From Catalinimonas alkaloidigena (lineage in GTDB: Bacteria > Bacteroidota > Bacteroidia > Cytophagales > Cyclobacteriaceae): a stretch of 64,000 nucleotides of DNA. The stretch covers positions 3,539,001 through 3,603,000 of the forward strand of contig NZ_JAQFIL010000001.1 in NCBI RefSeq assembly GCF_029504655.1, given 5' to 3'. A program made the position numbers and the translations under genes. The notes below the pieces were generated by a model. It ran no database searches, had not been told where the DNA came from, and saw only the letters and a list, made by a program, of their open reading frames with translations. Of the stretch, positions 44,306 through 53,547 are shown piece by piece. The stretch's first letter is position 1; every line of letters begins with the position of its first letter.

Positions 44306-45338
44306 CGCCTGAAGGAGTTTCTCTTACATTTTTTGCACAAGCTTGATCAACATATTGATAAACGACTCGTCAACGGAAGGCTTGGGTGCTGTCCGCAGTT
44401 CTAAGGCTAAAAGATTACTAAGGATCAAACGTAGTTATTATGATCCTCCTACCAAGAAGCCTGTTCACGTGTCCGGTTTAAGGGGGGGTACTCTTTTGTT
44501 ATGCGGCCTGCATCATCCTCCTGTAATACCGAAATTTGGTTGGTGGACCAGTCTCGGAAAGCATACGACATCTCTTTCTCAGCTTAGATTCCTGCATTTA
44601 GCGTAGGTCAGAAATCATTATCCGATACCGTTCTACATGTATTTGATCGCGGCTATGCTTCCAGCAACTGGATTAGTTTGCTGCTCTCCAAGTCAGACCG
44701 CTTCATGTTGCGTTGGCCTTACCGCTATTGTCTACTGGATCAGGAAGGCAGGTCAAGAAAATCTTATCTTTTCTCAGTAGGGAAAAAAGCAACTTCATCA
44801 AAAATACTCAGGGATAGCAGGGCAAAATCTCATCTCAAGCGTAGTCTGCTTTGGTTTAATTGTTTTCACCCTGACTATCCAGAGCATAAACTAACGCTTA
44901 TCATATGCCGATCAGGCAAGCAAGGCCTACAGCCTTGGTATCTGCTCACTACTGAAGAAATTGCCTCAGATAAAAAAGCCTGGAAAATGGTCTTTGCATT
45001 TGCCAAAAGATGGGATATTGAGCCGGGGGCTGCACGCAGTGCTTTCGCTTCAACAAATCCGAATTAGCTATGGAAAGATGCTGGCTCTGTTTCTGGTGGG
45101 AGCCTCGCGGCATAACAGGATAAAATTACTACACGCGGTAACTTTACTCTATGCTTTTTTACTTTCCCTACTGGATGAAAAACTCGTGCAACAGAGACAG
45201 AAACTCCTCAGGCTAGGCTGTCACAGAACAGGAAAGCGATGCAGGAAGACTCCTACACCGTTTTATCGTATCAGATTAGCTATTGCTAACCTTTTTAACT
45301 TTTGTCTAAACCCCGAAACTCAAAATTCGGAATGATTC
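44306..45338 (+). pseudogene. DDE (IS4-like) transposase, multiply frameshifted
   Basis: A degraded transposase spread over several frames. It begins FLHKLDQHIDKRLV, then EGLGAVRSSKAKRLLRIKRS and YYDPPTKKPVHV. The catalytic DRGYASSNWISLL follows near 44647, then RFMLRWPYRYCLLDQEGRSR and LTLIICRSGKQGLQPWYLL. About 14 extra bases (CCGGGGGCTGCACG, near 45021) precede QCFRFNKSELAME, and ~11 more break the tail before KLLHAVTLLYAFLLSLLDE. The last ~130 bp recur inverted at 50721-50850. The 5' part is also shortened. No activity is possible. Confidence 0.75.
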
Positions 45339-45342
45339 ATGT

Positions 45343-45435
45343 AGCATTGCAGAAATTCTGGAGATGTTCCATATCTCTAAGCCTAAGTTTTATAAGATCG
45401 TTCGTAAAAACCCACCTGAAGAGAAAGATTCATGA
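45343..45435 (+). pseudogene. Serine recombinase C-terminal HTH remnant
   Basis: Thirty codons in frame, SIAEILEMFHISKPKFYKIV followed by RKNPPEEKDS and a stop. This matches the C-terminal helix-turn-helix of resolvase-type recombinases (compare NEICKMMNISKPTLYKLV in the recombinase at 41.4 kb). It abuts the end of the transposase remnant, suggesting that the IS cut an older recombinase gene. Confidence 0.6.
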
Positions 45436-45711
45436 TATTTGCTTAGCTGGAAAGACATATTAACGAGTAGTATATGCACAGGTTCTATCGTTTCCCCCCT
45501 ACCCTACAATGCGCAGCAAATCTTATCAATTATTCTTTGTTTATCATTATTGCTGTAATGGACATCTTGACCTAATGATAGATAAAAAACTATTTAAATA
45601 ATGAAAAAAATTTTCAGAGAAAGTAAAAATGACAGAAAAACATAGCTTCCAATATTCTTATATAATTATATTAACCTCACTGTTAATATATAACCATAAC
45701 TACTCTTTACT

Positions 45712-48700
45712 ATGAGAAAAACTCTAACTACATTGTTATTCTTCGTTATCACGGTGAGTTTTGCATTTGCACAGCGTACCGTTAGCGGAAAGGTTACCAG
45801 CGCCGATGATGGTTCACCCCTGCCAGGTGTGAATGTGATTGTTAAGGGTACTCAGCAAGGTGCGATCACTAATATTGATGGAAATTATACCATCAGCGTT
45901 GAAGATGGCGCTACCTTAAGATTTTCATTTATTGGATATGAGACCCAAGAAGTTCCTGTCGATAATCGATCAGTAGTAGATGTTTCACTTGCTGTTGGTT
46001 CTCAACAGTTAGGAGAAGTGATTGTCTCTGCTTACGGTATTGAGAAAGACAAAAGAAAAACCGGATACGCTGTAAGTACGATTGAATCCGCAGATATTAA
46101 CCGAACCGCCGTACCAACGCTTGGTGCTTCGCTCTATGGAAGAGCACCCGGCGTTCAAATTCAGTCTACTCCTGGTGGAGCTACTTCTGGTATTAGTTTT
46201 AATATCAGAGGGTTTGCTTCTATTACAGGAAATACTCAGCCCTTGATTGTCCTTAATGGAGTACCAATCAGAAGTGGTGAGTTCAACAATGGTAGCTACT
46301 GGGGTGATCAACGAATCAGAGGTAATGGTCTGAATGACCTGAACCCTGCTGATATCGAAGACATCACCATTCTGAAAGGGGCATCTGCAGCTGCGCTTTA
46401 TGGTTCTGAAGCTAATAATGGTGTTGTAATGATCACCACCAAATCAGGAAAAGGAACACAAGGTCTTGGGGTAGAAGTTTTTACTTCCTATACGAATGAC
46501 AGGATAGCTTACTTACCAAGATATCAAAATGTAAGAGGACCTGGTTTACCACTATCATGGACTGATGCCGGCCAGGGTCTTGATGGTTTTATCGATGACG
46601 GTGAGGGTAACCGGTATTTGATGAATGAATCGCGAAATTATGGACCTGTATTTGATGGTGAGCCAGTACGTGCCTGGACAGGCGACATTGTTCCTTACTC
46701 CCCGTCAAATAGTTCTTATGCAGACCTCTTTCAGAATGCAAATTCTCAAATGACCAATGTTGCCTTGTCTGCAGCGAATGAAAGGGCTAACATGAGACTT
46801 TCCTACACACGTCAGAATAACCAGATGATCAGTGTTGGATCAAAAAATGAGAGAAATGTCTTCAATCTGAATTCATCTTTTACTTTGGCTGAGTGGTCAA
46901 AGACAGATGTTTCCGTGCAGTACATCAACCAGTTCACCAGAAACAGGCCTTATAAAGTTGACCGGATGATCAATAACTTTGGGGGCATGATGGATCGTTT
47001 TGAGCAGGCTGAATGGTATTTTGATCATTACCAAACAAGTCTGGGTTATAAGTTCAGAACAGGGACTCAGGAGAGTGCCACTCCTGATGAGAATATTATT
47101 TACCAACCATTCAGAAGTGCAATTGCTGACTATCTGTGGCGGGTAAACCGGCACCAGTCATTTGAAACCAACAACAGGGTCCTGGCCAGTATAACCCAGA
47201 CTATTCAGTTCACCGATAATTTGAGTTTGAGAGGGCGATTAGCCAACGATTTCACTTCGGAAACAATCCGTAATGAGACTGCTACAAGTGTGCCTTTAGT
47301 AATAGGCAACTCTGGAGGTTTCAGTGTTAATCAAAACAGATTAACAAACCTCTACGGAGACGTATTGCTTACCTATGATGGAGAGATCACTGATGATTTA
47401 GCAATCACAGCCATGGCTGGATACTCAGCGAGGGTTGAAGAAGAAACCTATCAGTCTTCAGGAACTAACGGCGGTCTGGCAACAGAGAACTTTTTTGATC
47501 TAAGCTCATCTTTAAACCAACCAAATACTAGCTTGAGAAGGGTCAATCGTGTGAATGATGCCTACTTTGGAACAGTTACGTTTAACTTCAAGGATTATCT
47601 GTATGTTGAAGGAACTGGAAGAAGAGATCGCTTCTCTACAATGAATCCGGATAATAATTCATTTTTTTACCCTTCAGTCAATTCCAGTTTCATATTCTCT
47701 GAACTAATATCCTTACCTGCTAGTGTTTCTTTCGGTAAGCTAAGAGCAAGTTATGGCGTGGTAGGTAATTACCCTGGTGTATACCAGGCCAATGTTGCCT
47801 ATACTCAGAACACACTTGGCGTCCAGGCAGCTGGTGTTTCTCCGCTGTACACCTTCATCCCTGGAGGCACATTTGGAAATGATTTCATCAGACCGGAACA
47901 GAAGTATGAATTTGAAATTGGTTTAGAAGGAAGGTTCTTTAACAACAGATTAGGGTTTGACTTTGCTTACTACAATGCCCAAATCAGGGATCAGATTCTT
48001 CCCCTTGATATTGCTCAAAGTACAGGTGCCGGAGCTATCCTGACAAACATTGGAACCCTGAGGAACCAGGGACTGGAGTTAGCAATTGATGCTCAGGTAT
48101 TCAACAAAGGAGCCTTCAACTGGGATGTAATGTTGAACTTGGCCAGAAATACCAACGAAGTAGAAAAACTGGCAAATAATTCAACCGAACTTATTCACGC
48201 AAACTATGACGGCAATGCGGCTGAGGTACGTTCAGTAGTAGGCCGTCCTATGGGAGACATCTTTACGCACCCGGTTGAAACAGATGACAATGGAAATATG
48301 ATTGTTCAGGATAATGGATTATATCAGCTGGATGGAGATGAGTGGATCAACTCCGGAAACGCCATGCCCGATGTGATCGGAGGTTTCATCAATAATATTT
48401 CGTATAAAGGATTCAATTTAAATGTACTCCTGGACTTTAGTTTTGGATCCAGCATAATGCCTACTGGTATCTACTGGATGATCAGTCGTGGATTGCTCGA
48501 AGAAAGTCTGAATGGAATGAATGCTGAGCGTGGTGGTCTTACCTACTATTTTGATGAGAACGGAAAAGGTGTTCAGATTGACGCGGCTACAGGACCAAAC
48601 GGACCTAACGGTGAAAATGTATACGAAGATGGTATATTGTTAGATGGTGTATTGCAGAGTGGAGAACCTAATACAAATGTGATTCCTCAGTCCCTGTATT

Positions 48701-49017
48701 ATGCAAGTACATACAATTGGGGAGGTCCGCAGTATGGATCATCCCGTTACGAGCTGTATGTTAACAAGAATAACTACATCAAGATGCGGGAGCTCTCTTT
48801 AGGGTACACGATTCCTAGAACCATTTCTGAAAAGATTGGTGCAAGAGATCTGACTGTTTCAGTTTTTGGTAGAAACCTGTTCTTTCTGCACAGGACCATC
48901 AAAGACCTGGATCCCGAGCAGACCACTGCTGGAACCAGGTGGTATCAAAACATCAATACCGCTGGTAACAATCCAGCTTTTAGGTCTTTGGGATTCACGT
49001 TACGTGCTAGTTTCTAA
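45712..49017 (+). CDS. SusC/RagA family TonB-linked outer-membrane transporter
   Basis: A 1101-residue protein. Residues 1-~20 are a signal peptide (VITVSFAFAQ). A carboxypeptidase-like regulatory domain follows (~22-105, VSGKVTSADDGSPLPGVNV). The TonB plug (~115-220) contains SLYGRAPGVQIQ and DIEDITILKGASAAALYGSE with NNGVVMITTKSGK. The remaining ~880 residues form the barrel, ending SLGFTLRASF with a terminal Phe. SusC proteins import glycans or peptides bound by the SusD lid lipoprotein. No STN domain is present, so it is not linked to a FecR relay. It pairs with the SusD at 49105. There is a 276-bp upstream AT-rich region without a clear -7 box. Confidence 0.95.
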   Translation: MRKTLTTLLFFVITVSFAFAQRTVSGKVTSADDGSPLPGVNVIVKGTQQGAITNIDGNYTISVEDGATLRFSFIGYETQEVPVDNRSVVDVSLAVGSQQLGEVIVSAYGIEKDKRKTGYAVSTIESADINRTAVPTLGASLYGRAPGVQIQSTPGGATSGISFNIRGFASITGNTQPLIVLNGVPIRSGEFNNGSYWGDQRIRGNGLNDLNPADIEDITILKGASAAALYGSEANNGVVMITTKSGKGTQGLGVEVFTSYTNDRIAYLPRYQNVRGPGLPLSWTDAGQGLDGFIDDGEGNRYLMNESRNYGPVFDGEPVRAWTGDIVPYSPSNSSYADLFQNANSQMTNVALSAANERANMRLSYTRQNNQMISVGSKNERNVFNLNSSFTLAEWSKTDVSVQYINQFTRNRPYKVDRMINNFGGMMDRFEQAEWYFDHYQTSLGYKFRTGTQESATPDENIIYQPFRSAIADYLWRVNRHQSFETNNRVLASITQTIQFTDNLSLRGRLANDFTSETIRNETATSVPLVIGNSGGFSVNQNRLTNLYGDVLLTYDGEITDDLAITAMAGYSARVEEETYQSSGTNGGLATENFFDLSSSLNQPNTSLRRVNRVNDAYFGTVTFNFKDYLYVEGTGRRDRFSTMNPDNNSFFYPSVNSSFIFSELISLPASVSFGKLRASYGVVGNYPGVYQANVAYTQNTLGVQAAGVSPLYTFIPGGTFGNDFIRPEQKYEFEIGLEGRFFNNRLGFDFAYYNAQIRDQILPLDIAQSTGAGAILTNIGTLRNQGLELAIDAQVFNKGAFNWDVMLNLARNTNEVEKLANNSTELIHANYDGNAAEVRSVVGRPMGDIFTHPVETDDNGNMIVQDNGLYQLDGDEWINSGNAMPDVIGGFINNISYKGFNLNVLLDFSFGSSIMPTGIYWMISRGLLEESLNGMNAERGGLTYYFDENGKGVQIDAATGPNGPNGENVYEDGILLDGVLQSGEPNTNVIPQSLYYASTYNWGGPQYGSSRYELYVNKNNYIKMRELSLGYTIPRTISEKIGARDLTVSVFGRNLFFLHRTIKDLDPEQTTAGTRWYQNINTAGNNPAFRSLGFTLRASF

Positions 49018-49104
49018 TTATGAACAGTTTAATTTACATGAAATGAGTCCCGAGAGCCTTCGGAACAAATTGTATGTAAACATTAAAGAAAAGACTATAT
49101 AGAC

Positions 49105-50694
49105 ATGAAAAAAATATTATTAGTAACAGTAATCATTCTCACAGTCCTTTTTTCCTGTACTGAATCGGATTTTGAGGAGGCATATGTAAATCCTGGTACG
49201 CTGGCAAATACTTCAATTGACCGCCAGTTCACAGGATTTTTAGTCCAAAATAAAGATTATGTATTAAAACAATATTGGAACTATTTCGTCGTGCTACGAA
49301 CCAGTTTAAATCGCTATATGCAAATTATCGGTTGGGAAAATGAACCCAATCAATATATACCTCCATCGTCTGGTTCTGATGCGGTTTGGAATAATTATTA
49401 CGGGACTTTGTTCCAGTTTAGGGAACTTGAAAAAATCTATAATAACTCAACTGAAACTGAGCAGGCCAATAAGAAAATCTTTATGCTGGCCGCGAAGGTT
49501 TACATGTATGATTATACCCAGCGAATGACTGATCTATACGGCGCTATTCCATTCCTTGAAGCCGGAAAGCTTAGCCAAAATAGTGGGGATTATGTGGCCT
49601 CATTAGCTGAATTTAACGATCCCAGTACCATCTACACTTTTATGTTGGATGAATTGGCAGCTATCGCCGATGACATGAATGATGTGGAGTTGGCTCCTAC
49701 TGTCCAGTCATCCTTTGCCATTCAGGATTATGTGAACGATGGTGATGTTGATAGCTGGCGTAGGTACTGCAACTCTCTTCGGTTACGAATGCTAAGCAGG
49801 GTTCAGGATGTTCCAGAGTTCAGTGCTCGTGCAAATACTGAAATTGGACAGATTTTAGGCAATCCTGCTAATTATCCAGTAGTTGAGAACAATGATCAGA
49901 ACATTCAGATTGATGTGGTGGATTTTGGTACACCTATCAATTCAAATTTCACTACACTTGAAAATGATGCTGAAGGATGGTATTCAAGCTTTGCTGGACA
50001 AACTTTTCTTGATCAGATGGTCAACACAGGTGATCCCCGATTAACATATATATGGGAACCAGGAGAAAACGCCGGAGGGGTTTATAACGGAATTGATCAG
50101 CTTGCTGATGCCGTTGATGTGGCCAATGACGTAGGTGATGGTTTAATCGCGCAGTTTAACAGAGGCACATATGCCAGGAATCGGTATTTTCCAGGACTAA
50201 TTATTAATGCTGCTGAAGTTGATCTGTATAAGGCAGAATACTATCTGAAGTCAGGTGATGATGCCATGGCCAAAGCCTCATATGAGATGTCTGTTATTAA
50301 TTCGGTAGATCATTATGTAAGAATAAGAGCTGTAACTAATGATCCCGGCCCTGCTCCTGCACCAACAATTCCAACTGCTGAAGACATATCCACCTATCTG
50401 GCTGGAGCTGACGTAAGCTGGGATGCCGCTACTACGAGTGATGAAAAACTAGAACTTATCGCTAGACAAAAGTGGGTTCACTACAACATCATTCAACCTT
50501 ACGAAAATTGGGCAGAGTTTAGACGGTTGGATAAAATTGATTTGGCTTTTGTACCTGATAATAGCAATAACCAAACGCTACCTCCAGTTCGTTTCAACAT
50601 TCCTGGCCCCGAACAAACTTTCAATGAAATAAATTATGCCAGAATAGCTGCTGATGACGATTTAAATAATCCGTTGTTCTGGGATCTAAACTGA
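49105..50694 (+). CDS. SusD/RagB family outer-membrane lipoprotein (SusD-like_2 type)
   Basis: A 529-residue lipoprotein with the lipobox Cys in LTVLFSCTESD (residue ~17). The helical TPR-like body includes KIFMLAAKVYMYDYTQRMTD, DLYGAIPFLEAGKLSQ, LNRYMQIIGWENEPNQYIPP, and near the end KWVHYNIIQPYENWAEFRRL, which fits the SusD-like_2 group (nutrient-binding lipoprotein). It caps the preceding SusC and binds the substrate at the surface. It is 87 bp downstream of SusC on the same strand. No glycan-degrading enzyme is coded next to it. Confidence 0.93.
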   Translation: MKKILLVTVIILTVLFSCTESDFEEAYVNPGTLANTSIDRQFTGFLVQNKDYVLKQYWNYFVVLRTSLNRYMQIIGWENEPNQYIPPSSGSDAVWNNYYGTLFQFRELEKIYNNSTETEQANKKIFMLAAKVYMYDYTQRMTDLYGAIPFLEAGKLSQNSGDYVASLAEFNDPSTIYTFMLDELAAIADDMNDVELAPTVQSSFAIQDYVNDGDVDSWRRYCNSLRLRMLSRVQDVPEFSARANTEIGQILGNPANYPVVENNDQNIQIDVVDFGTPINSNFTTLENDAEGWYSSFAGQTFLDQMVNTGDPRLTYIWEPGENAGGVYNGIDQLADAVDVANDVGDGLIAQFNRGTYARNRYFPGLIINAAEVDLYKAEYYLKSGDDAMAKASYEMSVINSVDHYVRIRAVTNDPGPAPAPTIPTAEDISTYLAGADVSWDAATTSDEKLELIARQKWVHYNIIQPYENWAEFRRLDKIDLAFVPDNSNNQTLPPVRFNIPGPEQTFNEINYARIAADDDLNNPLFWDLN

Positions 50695-50720
50695 TATAAT
50701 CTCAATGACTGTAAAAACTT

Positions 50721-50850
50721 GAGTCATCCTAAATTTTGAATTTTGGGGTTTAGACATAGGGAAAAGGGGTTAGCGATAGCTAATCGGATACGGTAAAGCG
50801 ATGTAGAAGCATTTCTGCATCGCTTTCCTATTCTATGACATCCTAACGAT
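50721..50850 (-). pseudogene. Inverted 3' remnant of the 44.3-45.3 kb transposase
   Basis: Read on the minus strand, this segment matches the last ~130 bp of the transposase remnant at 45209-45338. The common run GATTAGCTAT-GCTAACC and TGTCTAAACCCC are shared exactly or nearly so, and the encoded YRIRLAIAN is readable. The copy is damaged by stops. It ends just after SusD and just before HigA, and it is in the opposite direction to the left copy. Confidence 0.7.
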
Positions 50851-50888
50851 TACCCTAGGCACAGGCATAGCTTTGCTCTTATGGTCTG

Positions 50889-51188
50889 TTATGCCACGTC
50901 ATTTTCATATTTCTTGATGTTTTCCAGTTCTGATTTCTTTGCTCTTGTTTCTTCTTCAAGATCATAATCATCTTGTAATCCTAGCCAGAATTTAGCACTC
51001 ATTCCAAAGTAGTAACTTAATCTAAGTGCTGTATCCGCTGTAATTCTTCTTCGACCTTTAATGATTTCACTGATCCTGGTTTGTGGAATACCTATCTCTT
51101 TGGATAGTCTGTATGCAGAAACATTTAAAGGAATGAGAAACTCTTCCTGTAGTATTTCTCCTGGATGAATGTTAGGTAAATGTTCCAT
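50889..51188 (-). CDS. higA: HigA-type antitoxin
   Basis: A 99-residue Xre-family protein. The opening HPGEILQEEFLIPLNVSAYR is the HigA signature and the HTH is LSKEIGIPQTRISEIIKGRR. A C-terminal helix follows (FWLGLQDDYDLEEETRAKKS). It neutralises the toxin by binding it and represses the operon. The gene lies 2 bp after the toxin stop, in the toxin-first order typical of HigBA. The pair stands next to an IS remnant and a SusCD pair, as is common for toxin-antitoxin modules in accessory DNA. Confidence 0.92.
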   Translation of the reverse strand: MEHLPNIHPGEILQEEFLIPLNVSAYRLSKEIGIPQTRISEIIKGRRRITADTALRLSYYFGMSAKFWLGLQDDYDLEEETRAKKSELENIKKYENDVA

Positions 51189-51190
51189 AA

Positions 51191-51478
51191 TTAATGATAA
51201 TCAATGATGTCTACTTCTGATGCTTGCCCGTTTTCCCACTGAAAAATGATTCTCCATTGGTCGTTAATCCTGATACTGTAAAATTCGCTGAGATTACCAG
51301 AAAGCTTTTCCAGTCTGTTTGAAGGTGGAATTCTTAGATCTGCAATATTCTGTGAATTGTTCAACATTCTAAGTTTACGCCTTCCTATTTTCTGAATCTC
51401 AATTGGCCATTTCGACACTCTTTTACCATTCCATACTTTTTCAGTTTGCTTTGATCCAAATGAAATTATCATACTCAC
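51191..51478 (-). CDS. higB: HigB-type RelE-family toxin
   Basis: A 95-residue basic protein in the HigB/RelE family. The segments MIISFGSKQTEKVW, IGRRKLRMLNNSQNIADLRI, PPSNRLEKLSGN and the C-terminal RINDQWRIIFQWENGQASEV are the expected core and active-site strands. HigB toxins cleave mRNA on the ribosome. It precedes higA in the same transcript, with a 2-bp gap. Confidence 0.92.
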   Translation of the reverse strand: MSMIISFGSKQTEKVWNGKRVSKWPIEIQKIGRRKLRMLNNSQNIADLRIPPSNRLEKLSGNLSEFYSIRINDQWRIIFQWENGQASEVDIIDYH

Positions 51479-51996
51479 TTATTGCGTTACTAACGCTAAA
51501 GATAAGTATAAAGTTTTGATTTTGGATTACATATGCGTTCTTTTTTTGATGCGGCAAGACGGCCAGTGCGAGTAGCAGGTCCAACTTGCGAGCGTTTTTC
51601 TTTCATATTTGCAATTTTCGTGCTTGGAGCAACGAGGGGCTTGTCCGGACACCTGATGATATAAGTCCTTCTTCTTGAAAGTGCAATAATCTGCAATTAT
51701 GTTAACGGTGGCGGTGTCCTCGTATTTTTTAATGATTGGATTTACATGGCAATTGATAAAAAACAGTCCTTTTCAGGAATAATATAACTGTCAATATGAT
51801 CTACCGATATTTTCTCAAAGCTGGACTCATTTATCAACAGACTAAAGCGCTGCAAGTCAGTTGGTTAACCTACTTCTACGAATAATTCTATCTCTTTATG
51901 TAAACGAACTGTAAGTAGGTGCATTGAAAAGGCGCAAAAGCCGATGCGTAAAGGACTTTAATGGATGCGCAGCCAACCTATTAACACTTCATTTCA
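51479..51996. other. Gap between the TA module and the PhoD gene
   Basis: A 518-bp stretch holding a GC-richer patch (about 51550-51730) with a 66-codon minus-strand frame (RSQVGPATRTGRLAASKKER in it) that resembles a damaged gene end more than a gene. A second patch (about 51900-51980) has repeated AAGG/GCGCAAAAGCCGATGCG units and could be a hairpin. No known RNA or attachment site was recognised. Confidence 0.35.
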
Positions 51997-53499
51997 CTAC
52001 TCTTTTTTAAAGGTTTTTTCATGTACTTTATTTCCTTTTATATCAAAGTGCTGAAATTTTAGGATGGGCACTCCATTTTCCTGTGCGACTCTTCCTGTTA
52101 AAAAACCACCTTTGACTCTAAGAAACTGATGTTCAGGAAGTTTATTATCCTGACTCCATCCTCCTGCATGCTCGTCAGACCCAGGGCCACAACCAAACTC
52201 CCATAAATTTGTATTCTCCCAGTGGGTTACATATTGCCAGTGCCGGTCACCATTGCACATAAAAATGTTGTCATATTGATTGATAAAATCTCGTATTTCA
52301 TCTCCTTCATAATCAAAATTATCATTGGCGTAATTGTCATGTTTGTTCTTTCGGTCGGGGCCCAAAATTGGTGTAGGTGAAATGATTACCTTAAAGGCGG
52401 CATCTGATGCCTCAAGGGTATTGAAAAGCCACTGTTTCTGTTCTTTTCCCCAAATAGTTTTATCAGGTCCATCAGGATCAGTGTTTTTGCTTCTGAAGTT
52501 CCGGCCTTCCATAAGCCAAATCTGTAAATCTTTTCCCCAACGGACGGTTTTATAAGGTTTATCATTGGAAGGAAACTGCTCTTTGTCAAAAATTTCAATA
52601 CCCCGCTCAAAAGAAACAGTGCCGTATGTCATACCTTGATAGGCATCATTGCACAATGTATCATGATCATCTTTGAGGAAATAAGTGGTTGTCTGATTAT
52701 AAAAGTTGCGTTGGTGTGGCAAAGCAAAGATGCGGTCCCATTTGAAGTGCATTAATTTTTCGGTAAGTGCGTAAGGTCTAGGCTTATCATAATACTCGAT
52801 GTCGCCAGTATGTACATAAAAGTCGGGAGCCTGCTGTAACATCGCCTGATACATCTGGTGGCCTTTTGGGGAGTCTTTCCGAATAAAATCATGACAGGTA
52901 ACGATGCAGAAACTGATATCCTTACTGCTTTCTACTGCTGGTGGGGTGCAGAAGTTACCTTTCAGAGTATTTGTGGTATTTGCACTGGTACCTGCTCTTG
53001 CCTCAAGTTCTACAGCATATTTGGTATCAGGTGTAAGATTTCTGAGCTGCCACTGGGTAGTAAAATTCTTCTCCGGATCTACCTTCGTCCAGGAAATTTC
53101 CTTAGCAGCATTAGGTTTGTTTTCCGGATAATACCTTAAGCGGACCTCTCCATCGGCTCCAGGGCAAGCACCGATCATTTCATCTAAATCATAGCCGGCA
53201 GGAATTTGTGATTGATAAATTTCTTCTTCATCGGCAATCTCCCACAGTTCACGATGTTTTTCCCCAGAAATCTCAATAAATTCCTTTCCGTTGAAATTCA
53301 TTTCCGGGTTTTTAGTCAGGCGTGTCCATATCACAATAGAGTTTTGATCAGCCCATCCATTGTGAAATCCATTGCCGAAGTATGGACCTTCATTCAGTGT
53401 AATGATTTGTGCATAACTTCCGGTATTTAAACCAACAGCTGTGGTTCCTAATGCAGTTTTTTTGAGAAAGTCTCTTCGTGATTGGTTACGGTTCTTCAT
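51997..53499 (-). CDS. PhoD-like alkaline phosphatase (TAT-exported)
   Basis: A 500-residue protein with a twin-arginine signal (residues ~7-30, SRRDFLKKTALGTTAVGL). The PhoD-type metallophosphatase core shows the metal-site segments SFCIVTCHDFIRKDSP, FYVHTGDIEYYDKPRP, FLKDDHDTLCNDAYQGMTYG, WGKEQKQWLFNTL and NIFMCNGDRHWQYVT. The N-terminal ~170 residues contain a fibronectin-like strand region that is usual for PhoD proteins. It removes phosphate from phosphomono- or diesters in the periplasm or outside. It is the last gene of the sigma-FecR-SusCD-sulfatase block, 48 bp after the sulfatase. Confidence 0.88.
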   Translation of the reverse strand: MKNRNQSRRDFLKKTALGTTAVGLNTGSYAQIITLNEGPYFGNGFHNGWADQNSIVIWTRLTKNPEMNFNGKEFIEISGEKHRELWEIADEEEIYQSQIPAGYDLDEMIGACPGADGEVRLRYYPENKPNAAKEISWTKVDPEKNFTTQWQLRNLTPDTKYAVELEARAGTSANTTNTLKGNFCTPPAVESSKDISFCIVTCHDFIRKDSPKGHQMYQAMLQQAPDFYVHTGDIEYYDKPRPYALTEKLMHFKWDRIFALPHQRNFYNQTTTYFLKDDHDTLCNDAYQGMTYGTVSFERGIEIFDKEQFPSNDKPYKTVRWGKDLQIWLMEGRNFRSKNTDPDGPDKTIWGKEQKQWLFNTLEASDAAFKVIISPTPILGPDRKNKHDNYANDNFDYEGDEIRDFINQYDNIFMCNGDRHWQYVTHWENTNLWEFGCGPGSDEHAGGWSQDNKLPEHQFLRVKGGFLTGRVAQENGVPILKFQHFDIKGNKVHEKTFKKE

Positions 53500-53547
53500 A
53501 TACTTATTAAATTTTCAGTTTTATTAATGTTCAACATACTCGATACA

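Noticed and set aside
39800..45500. Active tRNA-Asp integrative element with attL/attR
   Set aside because: No second copy of the tRNA 3' end was found to the right, and no intact tyrosine integrase is present.
51496..51696. A 66-codon minus-strand frame after the HigB gene
   Set aside because: Arg/Lys-rich without a domain, and with no promoter or coding signal; more likely remnant DNA.
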